This document shows, piece by piece, positions 1-11,399 of a DNA stretch of 64,000 nucleotides. The DNA is from Vanilla planifolia (Eukaryota; Streptophyta; Magnoliopsida; Asparagales; Orchidaceae), in the NCBI GenBank assembly GCA_023846275.1, contig CM043875.1:7762626-7826625 (forward strand). The letters run 5' to 3'. The stretch's first letter is position 1; each line of letters begins with the position of its first letter. The translations under genes were made by a program, and so were the position numbers. The notes under the pieces were generated by a model, which was given only the letters and a program-made list of their open reading frames with translations, was not told the DNA's origin and did not search any database.

Positions 1-387
1 ATATAAATTTATATTTTTTTATTTTTATTACCAAATTTAAATTTAAATATATTTGTTAAATTTGTGAGTCATCGTTAAATAACTTTGTCACTTTTTCATC
101 TTGTTTTTTTAACTGATCTCAAATAGAATTTAATTTGGTGCTTCAACGAGATTTTTAAGAAGAATGTTTTAATAATTATGCTAATGTATGTGTGAACATT
201 AGTCTACAACAAAACTTATTAGTCAAGCCATTAAAGGAAGAGCTAAGACAGCAATATCGAGATGATTAGAAGGATCCAATAGGTGAGAAGTCCTATAATG
301 ATGCCAACGATGATGATTAGGCCTTTGAGGTCTCGCATCTAACTCTAATGTGTGGATTGTTAGCTACTCCATGAGTTGACACATATT
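1..387. other. Unassigned AT-rich lead-in to gypsy remnant
   Basis: No coding segment can be recognised here. By position it should be the gag-protease linker of the gypsy remnant that starts at about 388 on the plus strand. All frames are closed by frequent stops, and I could not confirm a gag zinc knuckle. Confidence 0.4.
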
Positions 388-901
388 GGAGGAGGAACAC
401 TATCTTGCACACATACTTCAAGAAAGGTGATAAGGCATCCAAATTTATTATATATAATGGAAGTTGTATGAATGTCATAGGTTTTTTTTGCCATTAGTTA
501 GATGAAATTAAAATTTGAGGCTCACCCACAACCATGAAAATATTGTGTGGGTGGACAAAACTTCAATCCTAGTCACTTAGAGGTGTGGTGTGCTAATACA
601 ATTAAGAGGTTATATTAGTCAAATATAATGTGATGTCCTTACTATGAAAGTTTCTAATGCTATAGTGGGTCAATCTTTGTTATATTATGTCAAAGTTTTT
701 CATTATAGGAGATCAAACACATATGCATTTGAATGGAAGGCAAAGAGATTTGTATTGAATCTAGCAAACTTAAAAACTTTTTTGACCAATAAAGTGAAGA
801 AATCATTTGAACCAGTAGAGGAAATGATGCTTTTTGCATCTCTTGAGTCAAACATTAGTTTGAGCATGAAAGTTAAGAGATTGACATGGTATATGCCTTA
901 A
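388..901 (+). pseudogene. Ty3/gypsy protease region, decayed (gypsy remnant 1)
   Basis: This is the aspartic protease part of a Ty3/gypsy polyprotein, which would cut Gag-Pol inside the virus-like particle. At 388-480 one frame reads WRRNTILHT, then IIYNGSCMNV, matching the gypsy block (R)TNIFHT...IID(N)GSCTNV. The catalytic Asp codon is TAT (Tyr) at 453-455, so the active site is lost. After frame changes the segment CDVLTMKVSNAIVGQ at about 630-690 matches the family block CDVVPM...LLGRPW, and the open stretch 644-901 continues into the linker before RT. The start at 644 is only an internal methionine, not a real gene start. Several stops and frameshifts make it non-functional. Family assignment is good; the exact lineage is not resolved. 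Confidence 0.75.
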
Positions 902-1009
902 CAGTTAGAGACTCAAGGAAGGAGTTAAGTTTAATGCTCAGGACTTTGAGAGATATTTAAGATTTTTAGAAGACTTGAAGGATACTTGTCTTAAAGAGTT
1001 ACCATATGA

Positions 1010-1570
1010 AAGATTTGTTAGAAGAGTTCAAAGGTACTTGTCCTATAGAGTTATCAGATGAATTATCACCATTAAGGAGTATTCAGCATGCTATAAACCT
1101 CTTGCTTAAGTCATCTTTATCTAATTTGCCACATTATTATATCAACCCAAGTTAACAAAACAAGTTCAAGAATTACTTTAAAAGAGATTTATTAGGAAAA
1201 TTTTGTCACTATGTGTAGTTCTTATAATTGTTACATAAAAAAGTATGGCAATTTGCAAATGTGTGTAAACAATTTAGCCATCAACAAGATCATTATCAAG
1301 TTTTAGTTTTGGACTACTTGACATGATGGCTAGAGTTCTTCTTTTCTCCAAGATTTATTTGAAGAGTGGATACCACTTAATTGTGGTGAAGAAAGGTGAT
1401 GGATTAAAGACTACCTTCAAGACAAAGAAATGGTTTATAAATGGCTAGTTATGTTATTTTGACAATGCCTCCATACCTTCATGCAAGTTATAACACATGT
1501 TCTTTAACCTTATTTAGGAGTTTGCTTTGTTTTTTTTCTTTAGAGATATTTTGGCTTATTTTTCTATTTA
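1010..1570 (+). pseudogene. Ty3/gypsy reverse transcriptase, decayed (gypsy remnant 1)
   Basis: This is the reverse transcriptase domain that would copy element RNA to DNA. The N-terminal block reads LSDELSPLRSIQHAINL and then LPHYYINP at about 1040-1155, the well-known gypsy block LPPLR.IQH.IDL...LP..PHYRM.P. At 1325-1440 the segment FSKIYLKSGYHLIVVKKGD...KTTFKTK corresponds to FSKIDLRSGYHQI...KTAFKT. The catalytic block YFDDILIYS is present at about 1539-1565 as FRDILAYFS, with the first Asp changed to Arg (AGA at 1542-1544). RNase H and the N-terminal zinc finger of integrase, expected next, are absent: the sequence runs into integrase within about 35 bp. Clearly a dead copy. Confidence 0.8.
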
Positions 1571-1601
1571 AAAAAAACTTAAGGTAATGACTCTATTCTT
1601 A

Positions 1602-2345
1602 TGGTCAACAGGTTCTCCAAGATGGCTCACTTCATAATTTTTCTAAGATCTCTAATATTTCAAATATAGTGATAACATTTGTTCATGAGATTGTTCGACT
1701 ACGTGGTATCACAAAGATTGTTGTGTTTAATAATGAAAAATAATTCATGAGTTATTTTTGTGCTTCTTATAGAAGAAAATTGGCACCGAACTTCTATTTT
1801 TGAAAATTGATCAATAGATTGGTAGCTAGATATAACTTGTTAATAAAAGCTTTGAATATTTACTTCGATTTCTTATTGGTGAGCATGTTACCAACCAAGT
1901 TGAATGTGCAAATGACAGTTTAATAAATAGATCCATAAGAGTTCTTTTATGATAGTTATTAATTATGAGCTATAAAGGTTGATGGATTTAGTTGAGTTAC
2001 TAATATCCTATTGAACTAATAAGTTTGCATCATATTTTACATTGCATTTACATGATTTTTAAAAGGAAATTTAGCAAGAACTTATTATAAATTATGCAAA
2101 GTATAAATCAATTACAAATTCACATAAAAGGTTAATAGAATATTCTATAAAAGATTATGTTATGATTCATGTTACTTTTGATGGATTTCATTTAAGAAAG
2201 TCTAAGAAACTAACAAATAAAAAGATTAGAACATAAAAGATTCTTAGTAGAATAAGTTCCTATACATATAATTTAGAGTTACCTGAGTGGATGAGGATCA
2301 ACCTTGTGCTCAATGTAGTTGATCTCGCACCATTTCATTAGCCTA
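1602..2345 (+). pseudogene. Ty3/gypsy integrase core and C-terminal part, decayed (gypsy remnant 1)
   Basis: This is an integrase remnant. VNRFSKMAHFI at 1602-1634 is the start of the rve core (family VDRFSKMAHFI, with the first catalytic Asp changed to Asn). At 1835-1950 SFEYLLRFLIGEH...NDSLINRSI matches the end of the core (LGNLLR.LVGE...AYN.S.NRS). At 2153-2345 DYVMIHV.FDGFHLRKSKKL...LNVVDLAPFH matches the integrase C-terminal GPY/F-type block that ends in FNV.DL.P(Y/F)H in plant chromoviruses. The pieces lie in several frames with stops. Order and strand agree with the protease and RT fragments, so this is one element. Confidence 0.8.
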
Positions 2346-4430
2346 TCTCTTAACCCCATCACCCATACACCTCCTTTCATCCATTCTCACATATTTACTC
2401 CATTAATCATGGACATAATAACTCGAGTGGTAGTAGTTTCTTAAATGTAACCCATCAATTACAACACACCAATTGCACCATCGTCATTATTGTCATCATA
2501 AATTTTGGAAGAGATACTTGATGACCAAGTTATTTTATCACCTATGGAACCAATCATCAAATACTTGTCAAGTAGAGATGACTATCCACATTTAAGGATT
2601 CTTTGATTACTTTTAAGGATTTACAAAAACTACACTCTAGCTTATTAGAGTACCATCCACAACAACACTTAATGAAGTTAAGATCTTTGAGCCTTGAGAA
2701 GATTGATGCAGAGAATCTTAACTTGTTATTGATAAGGTAATGTTATGATTTGTGTCCTAAGGCCGGGATGAGGCTTGATGTATTTTTTACATAGTCATTT
2801 ATATATTTGAACTTTACTTCTATATTGTTTTTTTTTTTGTCATACTATTTTTATTATACATGAGAATGTTTAAAGAGTGTCTTATATTTGTTAAGCATGA
2901 AAATACTCACCATTAGATTGTATAATATGTTACATACCCTAAATTGTTGGCATGGAACAGATCTGTGCATGCCCACATTATCTTCACATGTGTGCACCCT
3001 TTCTCTCCTTATAATGAAAGCTTGCATGCCTTTTGCATGCACACCCTTGTGCATTGGTAGTCTCATAGTTTGTTGTGTATCTATGTTTGCTCTCATGCTT
3101 CTATTGCTCTCGCCTGCTTATTCCTCGATTACGCATAAATTAGGAATTGCTTGACACATGTTAGGTATGCTTTGTGGGTGTTTGGCTAAAAAATTTTGTT
3201 TGCATGAATAATGGATTCATAGAAAAAGTGGTTTTCTTTAGGAAAGTGCTTGTGAAGGTGGAAATGCATTTGATATTCTATAAAAAAGGAAGCTTGATGA
3301 CACATTAGAGGATCTTTGGTTGATACTATTAGCAAAGAGGATTTGAGAGATTAGAACTATTTAAAGTCGCTTACAATGTAATTGATGGGCTGACACCAAC
3401 ATTACAAGGATAATGGTGTTATCTATTGATGGGTGTATTTCTAGCTATTAATTTATGAGTTATTGTGTTCTTCGTTTATTTCTTTTAGTGCCATGTCATT
3501 TATTCCTTTTCCTCTTTTAGTGCCATGTCATTTATTCCTTTTCCTCTTTTAGTGTCTTAGTTTATGTGATTGTAGTCTTCATTTGCAATTTTCACTTTTC
3601 ATTATTAACTCATCTTATCATAAAAAAAAACTTTTGTTGATACTTCTTTTCCTTTCTTATGGGATTAAAAACCTTTTTGGCATATGCTTCAAACTTAATC
3701 TTTTGAGAATATTGCTTGTAATGATCTTTTAGTTAAAATTCTAAGGTTTATGTACTCCTTTTGTAATTCCTTAAGAATTTTTTGCTCTTTTGATGGAATT
3801 TGTTATTGAATTATGCCATGCATAATGTAATTGAAATTTAGAAACTATTATGCATCATTTTTTGCATTCAAAATCAAACAATTGAGGTGATTTGATTGTT
3901 TGTATGTGCATTACATGAACCTTAGGGTAAAATATAAATTATAGCGTTAATGTTTTAGGAATTAATTCAAATTGTTTTCTTTTAAAAAAATATTTATTGA
4001 AAATCTTGCATAAATTAATCTAAAAATAAAGAAAAAAATACTTATTTTAGATTTAATAAATTAAGATGAAAAATTAATTAACTACAAATCTAAAATTAAT
4101 TATAATTAATTATTAAATTATATTAACTTAAAGTAATTTTATAACAAATCATATAATTAAAAACATATATTAAATTAAATTAATATTACCTATGACCTAA
4201 AATACATGAAGTTGGTAGCTATAAGTTTGATTCATAGACATCCATACCTCAATACTTGCTAAGTCGTACACTTTTTGCCAATTAAAATGATAAAACAATA
4301 GAGAGGTTAGCCCAAATTTATGAATCAAATAACGAGACTATAATAGATTCAAAAATCAATTATATCTAACCATGACTCAAAATTCACATCTCAATCCTAG
4401 AAAAAAATACAAGATGCTTTTGAAACTTAA
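2346..4430. other. Probable 3' flank and LTR remnant of gypsy remnant 1; otherwise unassigned
   Basis: No coding segment is supported. By position just after pol, 2346 to about 3740 is expected to hold the untranslated 3' part and 3' LTR of gypsy remnant 1, but the window contains no partner LTR to define borders. Open frames at 2854-3154 on both strands overlap each other, lack family matches and are treated as chance. From about 3900 to 4430 the sequence is extremely AT-rich with no recognisable feature. Confidence 0.4.
3481..3555. repeat. Perfect 32-bp tandem duplication
   Basis: A 32-bp unit starting TCTTTTAGTGCCATG occurs at 3481-3512 and again at 3513-3544 with no differences, followed by about 11 bp of a third copy. 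Perfect identity inside otherwise decayed DNA points to a recent replication-slippage duplication. Confidence 0.95.
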
Positions 4431-4434
4431 CTAA

Positions 4435-5215
4435 AATTCAATACAATATTCCATCCCAAATTGATGATCATATTAAAAGAATTATGAGCAATTTAGAAGA
4501 TATGCTTAAGTTTTTGTAAATTTGATTTTGGTGATAATTGGGATACACATTTACTTTTAATTAAAGTTACATACAAGAATAGCTATTAATTGAGTATCGA
4601 TATAACTCTATTTGAAGTACTATATGAAAGGAAGTGCCCATCTTTATTATGTTGGTATAATGAATCTAAGAAAATAGTAGTAAGATTTGAGATAGTATCA
4701 AAAATCATAAAAATATACAATGTATTAGAGATAAAATTCAAAAGGCACAATCAGAAGGAAAAATTATTGTTTCAAATAAGTATATAAAATTTTGAGAAAG
4801 AGATCATGTTTTCATCAAGGTTAATCTTATGCAAGGAATCACCATATTTGGTTAGAGAGAAAAGTTAAAACAAAGATATATTGGTATTTTCTAAATTATT
4901 AAAAGGATCGGGTTGGCTACTTACATGTGATTTTACTAATATCATTGATTAGAGTACATAACATATTCCACAATTCTTAATTAACAAAATTTACAAAAAA
5001 ATCTTACCTATGAGATAGCATATGATCCAAATATTATAAAAGTATTATAAGATTTAAGATATGAAGAGAAATCAATAAAGTTTTTTGGAAGAGACTTTAA
5101 GAAGTTATAGAATTAAGAAATTTCTATGTTTAAGATATTATGGGCAAATTAGTTAGAAAGAGAAGCTATTAAGGAGTAGAGGAAGTAATGTAGATAAAAT
5201 ATATCTTGTTTTGAA
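4435..5215 (+). pseudogene. Ty3/gypsy integrase C-terminus with chromodomain (gypsy remnant 2)
   Basis: This is the end of a chromovirus pol. IPSQIDDHIKRI...LEDML at about 4440-4520 is a decayed HPQTDGQSERTIQTLEDML. The open stretch 4590-4787 contains FEVLYERKCPSLLCW, the diagnostic FEALYGRKCRSPLCW block. KQRYIGIF at about 4871-4895 is the GPY/F block (PRYVGPF). DLRYEEKSIKFFGRDF at 5051-5098 matches the start of the Tekay/Del chromodomain tail (DL.YEE.PV.ILDR), which in this lineage would guide integration to marked chromatin. Stops and frame changes throughout. Upstream RT and RNase H are not seen, so the copy is 5'-truncated or displaced. A polypurine tract and LTR start follow directly. 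Confidence 0.8.
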
Positions 5216-5251
5216 TTTTGAGAAGAAAATTCTAATAAAGATGGAAGAATA
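5205..5251 (+). promoter_or_regulatory. Polypurine-tract region before a 3' LTR
   Basis: Gypsy elements end with a block like ATTTTGAGGACAAAATTCT, a purine run and then the LTR. Here GAATTTTGAGAAGAAAATTC at 5214-5233 is followed by AAAGATGGAAGAA, then TGTAACATCAC at 5252. The purine run would prime plus-strand DNA synthesis. Confidence 0.6.
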
Positions 5252-6665
5252 TGTAACATCACAAAAGATATAGGAGATTATTTATTTAATTATAATTATT
5301 CTAGAAATATATTTAATTATGACATATTTTGACAAAATATAAGATTAAAGAGCCTTATAAGAAAAGAAGAAAAACTTTAATCATTCTCTGGGATATCTAA
5401 GTCTATCATTTTAAAATTTTAACAAGTGTTAATAGAATTTAGTGGTTTATTTAAATTAAAAAATCAATGTCAATTATCAAAAAATGACTAAGTTAAAAAA
5501 GGAATTGAGGTTAATTTCAAAAAATGAAGTACAAATATTATAAATCTAACAATAAATCTTTTATAAATTTTAGACATTAATTGATCATAAATGAAGGCCC
5601 AAAGTTGTAAAGAAAATATTACTATTTTAATTCATATAACTTTTTAAAAGAAAAAATTATTAAATTATCAAATGATGTTAGAAATTCTCAAAACTTTTAT
5701 GATAGGTTGTACATTTCATTAGAAATATAAGATATGAATTTTGTAAAAATTAAACATATCTCAATCATAAAATGAGAGGTCGAACCTATAAGAAAGTAAT
5801 ATTATTTTGCAAACTTCACTATAATAATTGAGCATTTAAAGGAAGAAGAACGTGATACTTGAGTCCTTAAAAAATTGTATTTAAGGAGGGACCACTACAA
5901 TGGAATTAAGGAAGGTGATCTATGTACCTTAATGTATTTATTTGTTGCAATGCAAGATTTTTAACTGATGGCCCTTATCTTGAATATTTAAATTTGTATA
6001 TGAGTTTTGTTTGAAATTTTAAGATGATCATTTAAATCATACGATTACTACTAGATTTGGTTTGTATTTTTCATGGTATTTATCATGCAATTGATTTGAT
6101 AAGGTTGTTTTAGAAATGAATAGAATAAAATATTTATAAATGTTGCATCAAATTAGATAGGTAAATAGATTTTCTTTTAAAAAACAAACAAGGGAATAAA
6201 ATATATTTGAAAAATGAATATATTAAAACAAAATAAATTTGGATATGGAACTTGGTTTAAAAGGTTCCATCCTAATTGAGTAGGGCCTCAATAAAGCCAT
6301 AGATGATTCATCTTTAGATGACCTTGACTATCTTAGTTAAGTGAATGCATAGGTGTGGTCCTCTTTTGGATAGAGATCTAGGTAAAACATTTAGTGATCT
6401 ACCTTAAGGAGAGATCTAACCTACTTAATATTATACAGATGACAAAAATCTAAAATTAAATTATTACATTGATTTAGAGAATTTAAAATGTCCAAACCAT
6501 AAGGGAAGACAAATTAGAAAAAAATATGAGATTCTAGATATTCCATTACATTGGATAGCTGTTTATATGTTGTTATTATACATTACAATGCGTGTTCTTT
6601 ATTTATATCATATATAATTTAATGGACCCTAGCATGTGACATAAATCAACTTATACTGCATCACA
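5252..6665 (+). repeat. LTR remnant of gypsy remnant 2 (end uncertain)
   Basis: The sequence after the purine tract starts TGTAACATCAC, the same kind of LTR start (TGTAACA) as other gypsy LTRs at 54096 and 58264. No partner copy defines the 3' border, so the end is set arbitrarily at the ATTAT target site of element B. No TATA box was identified with confidence and no coding segment is present. Confidence 0.5.
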
Positions 6666-6670
6666 ATTAT
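6666..6670. repeat. Target-site duplication of element B, left copy (ATTAT)
   Basis: ATTAT directly precedes the left LTR and recurs at 22880-22884 directly after the right LTR. A 5-bp duplication is the normal Ty3/gypsy signature and fixes the borders of the insertion. Confidence 0.75.
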
Positions 6671-7454
6671 TATCACAACTAATTTTTTATTTTTTTTAAA
6701 ACCATTTTCTTTAGTATAATAAGCCCATATACTAATCAATGTTGCTTGGTAACTTGATATTCAAATTAGGAGGCACGATCCCTCAATTTTATTATCATGC
6801 TCATGATGCACTACCCATAATGAACCTTGCCCCTTTATTAATGATTTTCTATTTGCTTAAAGGATGGGTCCACTCTAGGATAAGATAACTTATCAAATTA
6901 AACTAGCATGTACATGGTACCAAAGCAATATATAAATAAAACTATACATATCCACATGTTCAAATCATCAATACTTATATTATCTATAAATCCAAGTCTA
7001 ATGTAAGAGATGATATAAAATGCTAATAGTAATATCCAATAATAAAAATCCAATAATAAAGTCCAATCATAAAGTTTGATACAACCCAAGTTCATCAAAT
7101 TACATTGTTAAATTCATAAGATTAGCATCATTATAGCCAAGCAAAGATGCAATAACTAATAAATTGGTAGATAATCAATAGGCTATCCCAACCATAGGCT
7201 CCTATGTAAGCTCTTATCACCTAATACTACATATAAAAATAAGAGAGAGTGAGCCAAATGTTAAGAGAAAATTCTTAAGTCATATTATAAAATAAAATAT
7301 AGTGACCAGGTAATATATCAAGTCAACATAAGCTATATAAAATCAATATCATAATAACAAATTTCATGCAATAAATATTAGGTTATGAGATGTGGTGCAA
7401 CTAATTTGATGCCAAATGTCCCATTAGCATTTTGGTATGCCTTTAAGCCATGTT

Positions 7455-7718
7455 AACCACATAAGCCAACAACACTCTCTTTCAAGATGATGCTAATCAC
7501 ACAAGCTTTTAGCACTCTTCTTCAAGATGGTTTTAATCACATAAGCCTCCAATAACCTCCTCCACATAAGCCTCCATCACTCTTCTTTAAGATTGTGCTA
7601 ATCACATAAGCCTTAGTACTCTCCTTTGAGACAACCAATCACATGAGCCTCCAACATTCTCCTTCATGGTGCTAATCATATAAACCTCTATCACTCTTCT
7701 TTGACATGTGCCAATCAT
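7455..7718. repeat. Minisatellite of about 40-bp units in the left LTR of element B
   Basis: Seven or eight imperfect copies of a unit like AATCACATAAGCCTCCAACA followed by CTCTCCTTCAAGATGGTGCT. Unit lengths vary between about 29 and 43 bp because of small deletions. The same array lies at the matching place of the right LTR (15065-15394), so it was present when the element inserted. Confidence 0.9.
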
Positions 7719-9340
7719 AGTTTAGGATCCAAAATTTGGGATACATAACACCCAAAATCTATTTCATCAAGGTTAACTTATTTGTTATGTTAACAATGAC
7801 CCAACCCGATAAAATCCACTATCTTGGTATTATTATGGTTTTCTTTGAACCCCGAATCAATTATCTAGGGTTCTCATCTATCGTTTGGTATCTTAGGGTT
7901 ACCTCTAAATCCTAATTTTATTATCTAAGATGTCTGACTACTATTTAGGACACTTTATAGTTTCCTCTAGACCTTAACCCATTTATATCTATTTAAGATA
8001 TTCTAAGGTTTCATTTGAAATTAAACCCATCTATTTATGATACTCTAAGATTTTCATTAAATCTTAGCCTATCTACCTGGGGTACACTATCATGATCAGA
8101 TGTTACTTGATTAATAAGTCCTTATCTTCAGCCTTATCCAAGGTCCCTTCCAAGACCGCCCATCCCATCTCACTACCCTTAAGCTCTCACTCAAGTCTAC
8201 ATCATTTGCTTTATTCTAAGATACAATTTATATTGTGTTATACTATTTACAAATCTAAGTTCACACTTGTTCCCCTAATAAGTCTCATGTAATTTGGCCT
8301 AACCTAAGCCATTAGACTTATCAAAAAGTCTCTTCTAAGCTACCCACACAATATCTTAAACTACCATCTAAGGCATCAATTCTTGGGCTAAGAGACTAAA
8401 CATGCTTACTCAATGTCTTACCCAATAACCATGCCATACCTTTGATTTTATTAATATCAAAAAAATAATTAATTCTCTTGACTGAGAATAACATCCCTTT
8501 TTTAGGCCAAATTAAGCCCCTTTAACCTTCATCCAAGGCTTTACTCGAGGACCTCTCTATCCCAAGGTCTTAGCCATAAAATGCTCAAAGGTTTACCAAG
8601 TGCTAAAGTTTTTTAGTTAATCATACTTCTCTTAAGATTTTTTTAATATAAACTACAATCTAACTATTAAGCTAAGACTAAACCTACTTTACTTGGGTAT
8701 ACCAAAAAATTTAACTTAATGTTATCCCCTTTTACTTTAGCCTTAAATTACTTATAATTGATAACTAAAGAGTTTCTATTTAAGTTAATCCAATTTAAGG
8801 TTCTACTTCAAGGTCCCATATTTGGTTGAAATCCTAATTGGTCCACCACTTTAACAAACTCAGCCAAAACTCACAACTCTCTTGCAAGAATAACCAAGTC
8901 ATAAAAAAACCTAAAAATTGAATGCTCTAAGTTCCTTAATTAGAAATTGTAGGCTACAACTTACCTTAGAAGCCATTTAAATCCACCCAATGTCTAAATC
9001 GAACATCCCATTACTTAACCTAGCCATGTTACTAGCTACCAAACCAAAACTAAGGTATTGAAGGGCTTTCCTGCAAGGAATCCTTAAGGTTTTAAATGTA
9101 TTCCAAGTTTCTATCTTAGAATTCATGACCAAAATAGGTTGAATTGGATAATATAGTTTATTCTTAACTTCTTTGTCATGACTTCAAGTTCATACTCACG
9201 AGTTCAAATCATGTCATAATTTCAAATTTTAAATTCAATAATCTCTTATACAAGTCAAAATTAACACAAGATAACATGAAATTCTTTAAAGCAAATCTTG
9301 AGATTTTTTCTGGGAAACATCTCACGCTTCATTATATCTT

Positions 9341-9688
9341 TTCATACTTGAAAATAAATAACCATGTTATTATCAAATTTCAATTTTTACATTATTCCAA
9401 CAAGAGATAAATCATGTTTTCCTTTAAATATCATGATTTTTATTCATATTTATATGCAAAATCTCATGGGTAAAACTTAATTACATAAATTAGAACATTA
9501 AAAATTTAGCAAGTTTCATACTTGAAAATAAATAACCATGTTATTATCAAATTTCAATTCTTACATTATTCCAACAAAGGATAAAATAATGTCTTCCTTT
9601 AAATATCATAGTTTTCATTCCTATTTATCATGCAAAATATCATGGCTAAAATTTAATTATACAAACTAGAACATCACAAATTTAGCAA
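9341..9688. repeat. Tandem duplication of 174 bp inside the left LTR
   Basis: A block beginning TTCATACTTGAAAATAAATA occurs at 9341-9514 and again from 9515. Both copies carry the CCATGTTATTATCAAATTTC stretch. The right LTR has the block only once (about 21650-21820), so the duplication happened in this copy after insertion. Confidence 0.85.
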
Positions 9689-10079
9689 GAAGGACATGCT
9701 AAGAAAATTCATCCAAGTTTTCATGTTCGAACATTGATTCCATGATGCTTTAATATATCTCAATATATTAGACTAATGTCCTCAAAATCATAATATGAAC
9801 ATCTTAGGCAAGAAAGAAAATTACACATGCATTGCTTTTAATGAAATTTCATGATGAGATCCAACAAGAAGAAACTAAAACATGCTCTAAGTAATCACCA
9901 ATAAGTTTCAGTTAAAGCATTTTCTCCATTATATTAAAGAGTTCATGAGAATGAAGTTTAACAATAAGATGCATAACCATTCAAGAAGTTTACCTACCTC
10001 AAGGACATGTAGAGGGAATGTTTAATGGATTTCTTTTTCTTCTTTGTTCTCAAAATCTAAAAAATAACCCAAACCTCTT

Positions 10080-10580
10080 GTTGCAAACCATGTTTTCCAC
10101 CTCCCAAGTAGCCTCTTCCTCATCTTATTGTTCTAAAGAATCTTAACCATATGTAGGCATTGATCTCTCAACTACCTTGTACTGAACTTCATCATACACA
10201 CTAGCTGCTCTTGATATGATATATCTTGCTAAAACTAGAGTTCCTCAAGATTTTCTTAAACAATATGTATTAGGTCTGATATATTTTTTTCAAATTAGAT
10301 ATATAAAAGACAAAAAATATCCCCACTAAAGCCTTTAATAACTGAAGTCTATAAGTCATTAATCCAATCTTTTCTATAATCTAAAAAGGCTTAATGTATC
10401 AAGGTCACAACTTGGAAGCCTTTCCAAACCTAAATAATCTTTACATTATGTTGACCTTAAGGAATACCTTATCTCTAACCTCAAAATTGACCATTCTATG
10501 CTTGATATCAAGTATTTCTTCTAATGATCTTGTATTACCCATTGTCTCTTACATGGCCTATGTATCTTCTCAATAGTCTA
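10080..10580 (-). pseudogene. Element B integrase C-terminus and chromodomain
   Basis: On the minus strand, 10580 down to about 10290 encodes the GPY/F region: a decayed LEVRDKVFLKVN...RFGK...YIKPF...IGLMTYRLQL matches VGDHVFLKVSPM...RFGKKGKL.PRYIGPF.I..RVG..AYRL.LP. Towards 10080 a frame reads EVQYKVVERS...EEEATWEVENM, and EEATWE is the hallmark of plant chromovirus chromodomains (...VEEATWE.E..M). In this lineage the domain is thought to tether integration to heterochromatin. Stops in every frame show loss of function. The element's 3' LTR follows immediately. Confidence 0.75.
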
Positions 10581-10599
10581 TTATATAATCTAGGGTTGA

Positions 10600-11330
10600 A
10601 AGACACTTAACCCAGCATAAAGGTGATCTACATCACTAACTATTTAGAGCCTTATACAATGCCATGCTAATGGTTGACCAATGGCTATTTTTATATGTAA
10701 ATTCTATCAATGGAAACTGCCTAAACTAGTCTAAGGTGTAGCATTATACAATGAGCCTTAAGAGATTCACCAATGTTAGAATGGTCCTCTCCAATTGGCC
10801 ATCAGTCTAAGGATGGTATGTTGTGTTAAAATGATCACCTTAGGCACTTTATGTATATGAAATATCTACCATGTAAGGATTTACCAATCTACCTAAAGAA
10901 TATATCTTCCTCATGACCAAAAAGTAAGCCAATTTGGTTAACTGATCAATTACCACAAAATTACATTATGTTCTACTTAGTCCTTAGAAAACTTGAGATA
11001 AAAATCAATAGTGATTTCATCTCATTTCCAATTTGGTATAGTAAATTTTAAAGTAAATCACTAGGCTTCTTTTGTTCCACCTTTACTCTCTAATAGATTA
11101 AGCATTTTTTAACATAACATGTCACATCTTTCTTTAAGCCTCTCCACCAAAAATAGGTCTTGAGGTTATGATACATCTTTGTTTCTCTAGGTTTAGTTGA
11201 TAATCTGTTATCACGAGCCTCCTTTATAGGTTCTTCTTGAAATCCTAATGTCGAGGAATTCCCCATCTATCACAGTAGATCAAAATATGATTCCTCAAAG
11301 CAATGTCCTTAGGATTTTCTTATTGCCATC
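10600..11330 (-). pseudogene. Element B integrase (zinc finger region and core), decayed
   Basis: From right to left on the minus strand: GLKKDVTCYVKKCLIY near 11100-11150 matches the H2C2 end (GMK.DVA.FV..C..CQ). LTKLAYFLVMRKIYSLGRL near 10870-10930 matches LTKSAHFLPV..TYS...LA. TYHP-TDGQLERTILTLVNLL near 10740-10830 matches FHPQTDGQSERTIQTLEDML, including the Glu of the D,D-35-E triad. FPLIEFTYKNSHWSTISMA near 10650-10720 matches LPLIEFAYNNS.HSSI.MAP. About 60 residues between the first and second catalytic Asp appear deleted (IVSDRDPRF is not found). The protein would be inactive. Confidence 0.85.
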
Positions 11331-11399
11331 GAGTTAACACGTCTTAAAGTTGTGGGTCATCTTGTTGAAGTGCCCATAAGTTATCTAGCTAATTAGCAT

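Larger units (their letters stand above)
6671..10046 (-). repeat. 3' LTR of element B (left copy)
   Basis: Aligns by eye with the right LTR: the block with AAACATATCCATATGTTCAA-type sequence near 6945 and 14555, the minisatellite, the block GACTAAACATGCTTACTCAATGTC-like near 8390 and 15955, and long matches near 9200-9300 and 21530-21630. The outer end reads TATC where the right copy has TGTC, so the terminal TG is mutated. This copy lacks about 600 bp present at the other end of the right LTR (22260-22879, including the TATA box). It is therefore a truncated LTR whose inner border at 10046 is approximate. Confidence 0.8.

Noticed and set aside
2854..3154. Overlapping open frames of 80 and 88 codons on opposite strands
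   Set aside because: They are mirror images of the same low-stop stretch, have no recognisable domain, and lie where a degraded LTR is expected.
7455..7718. Possible CRISPR or coding tandem repeat
   Set aside because: Units are 29-43 bp, head to tail without spacers, shared by both LTRs, and contain stops in all frames.
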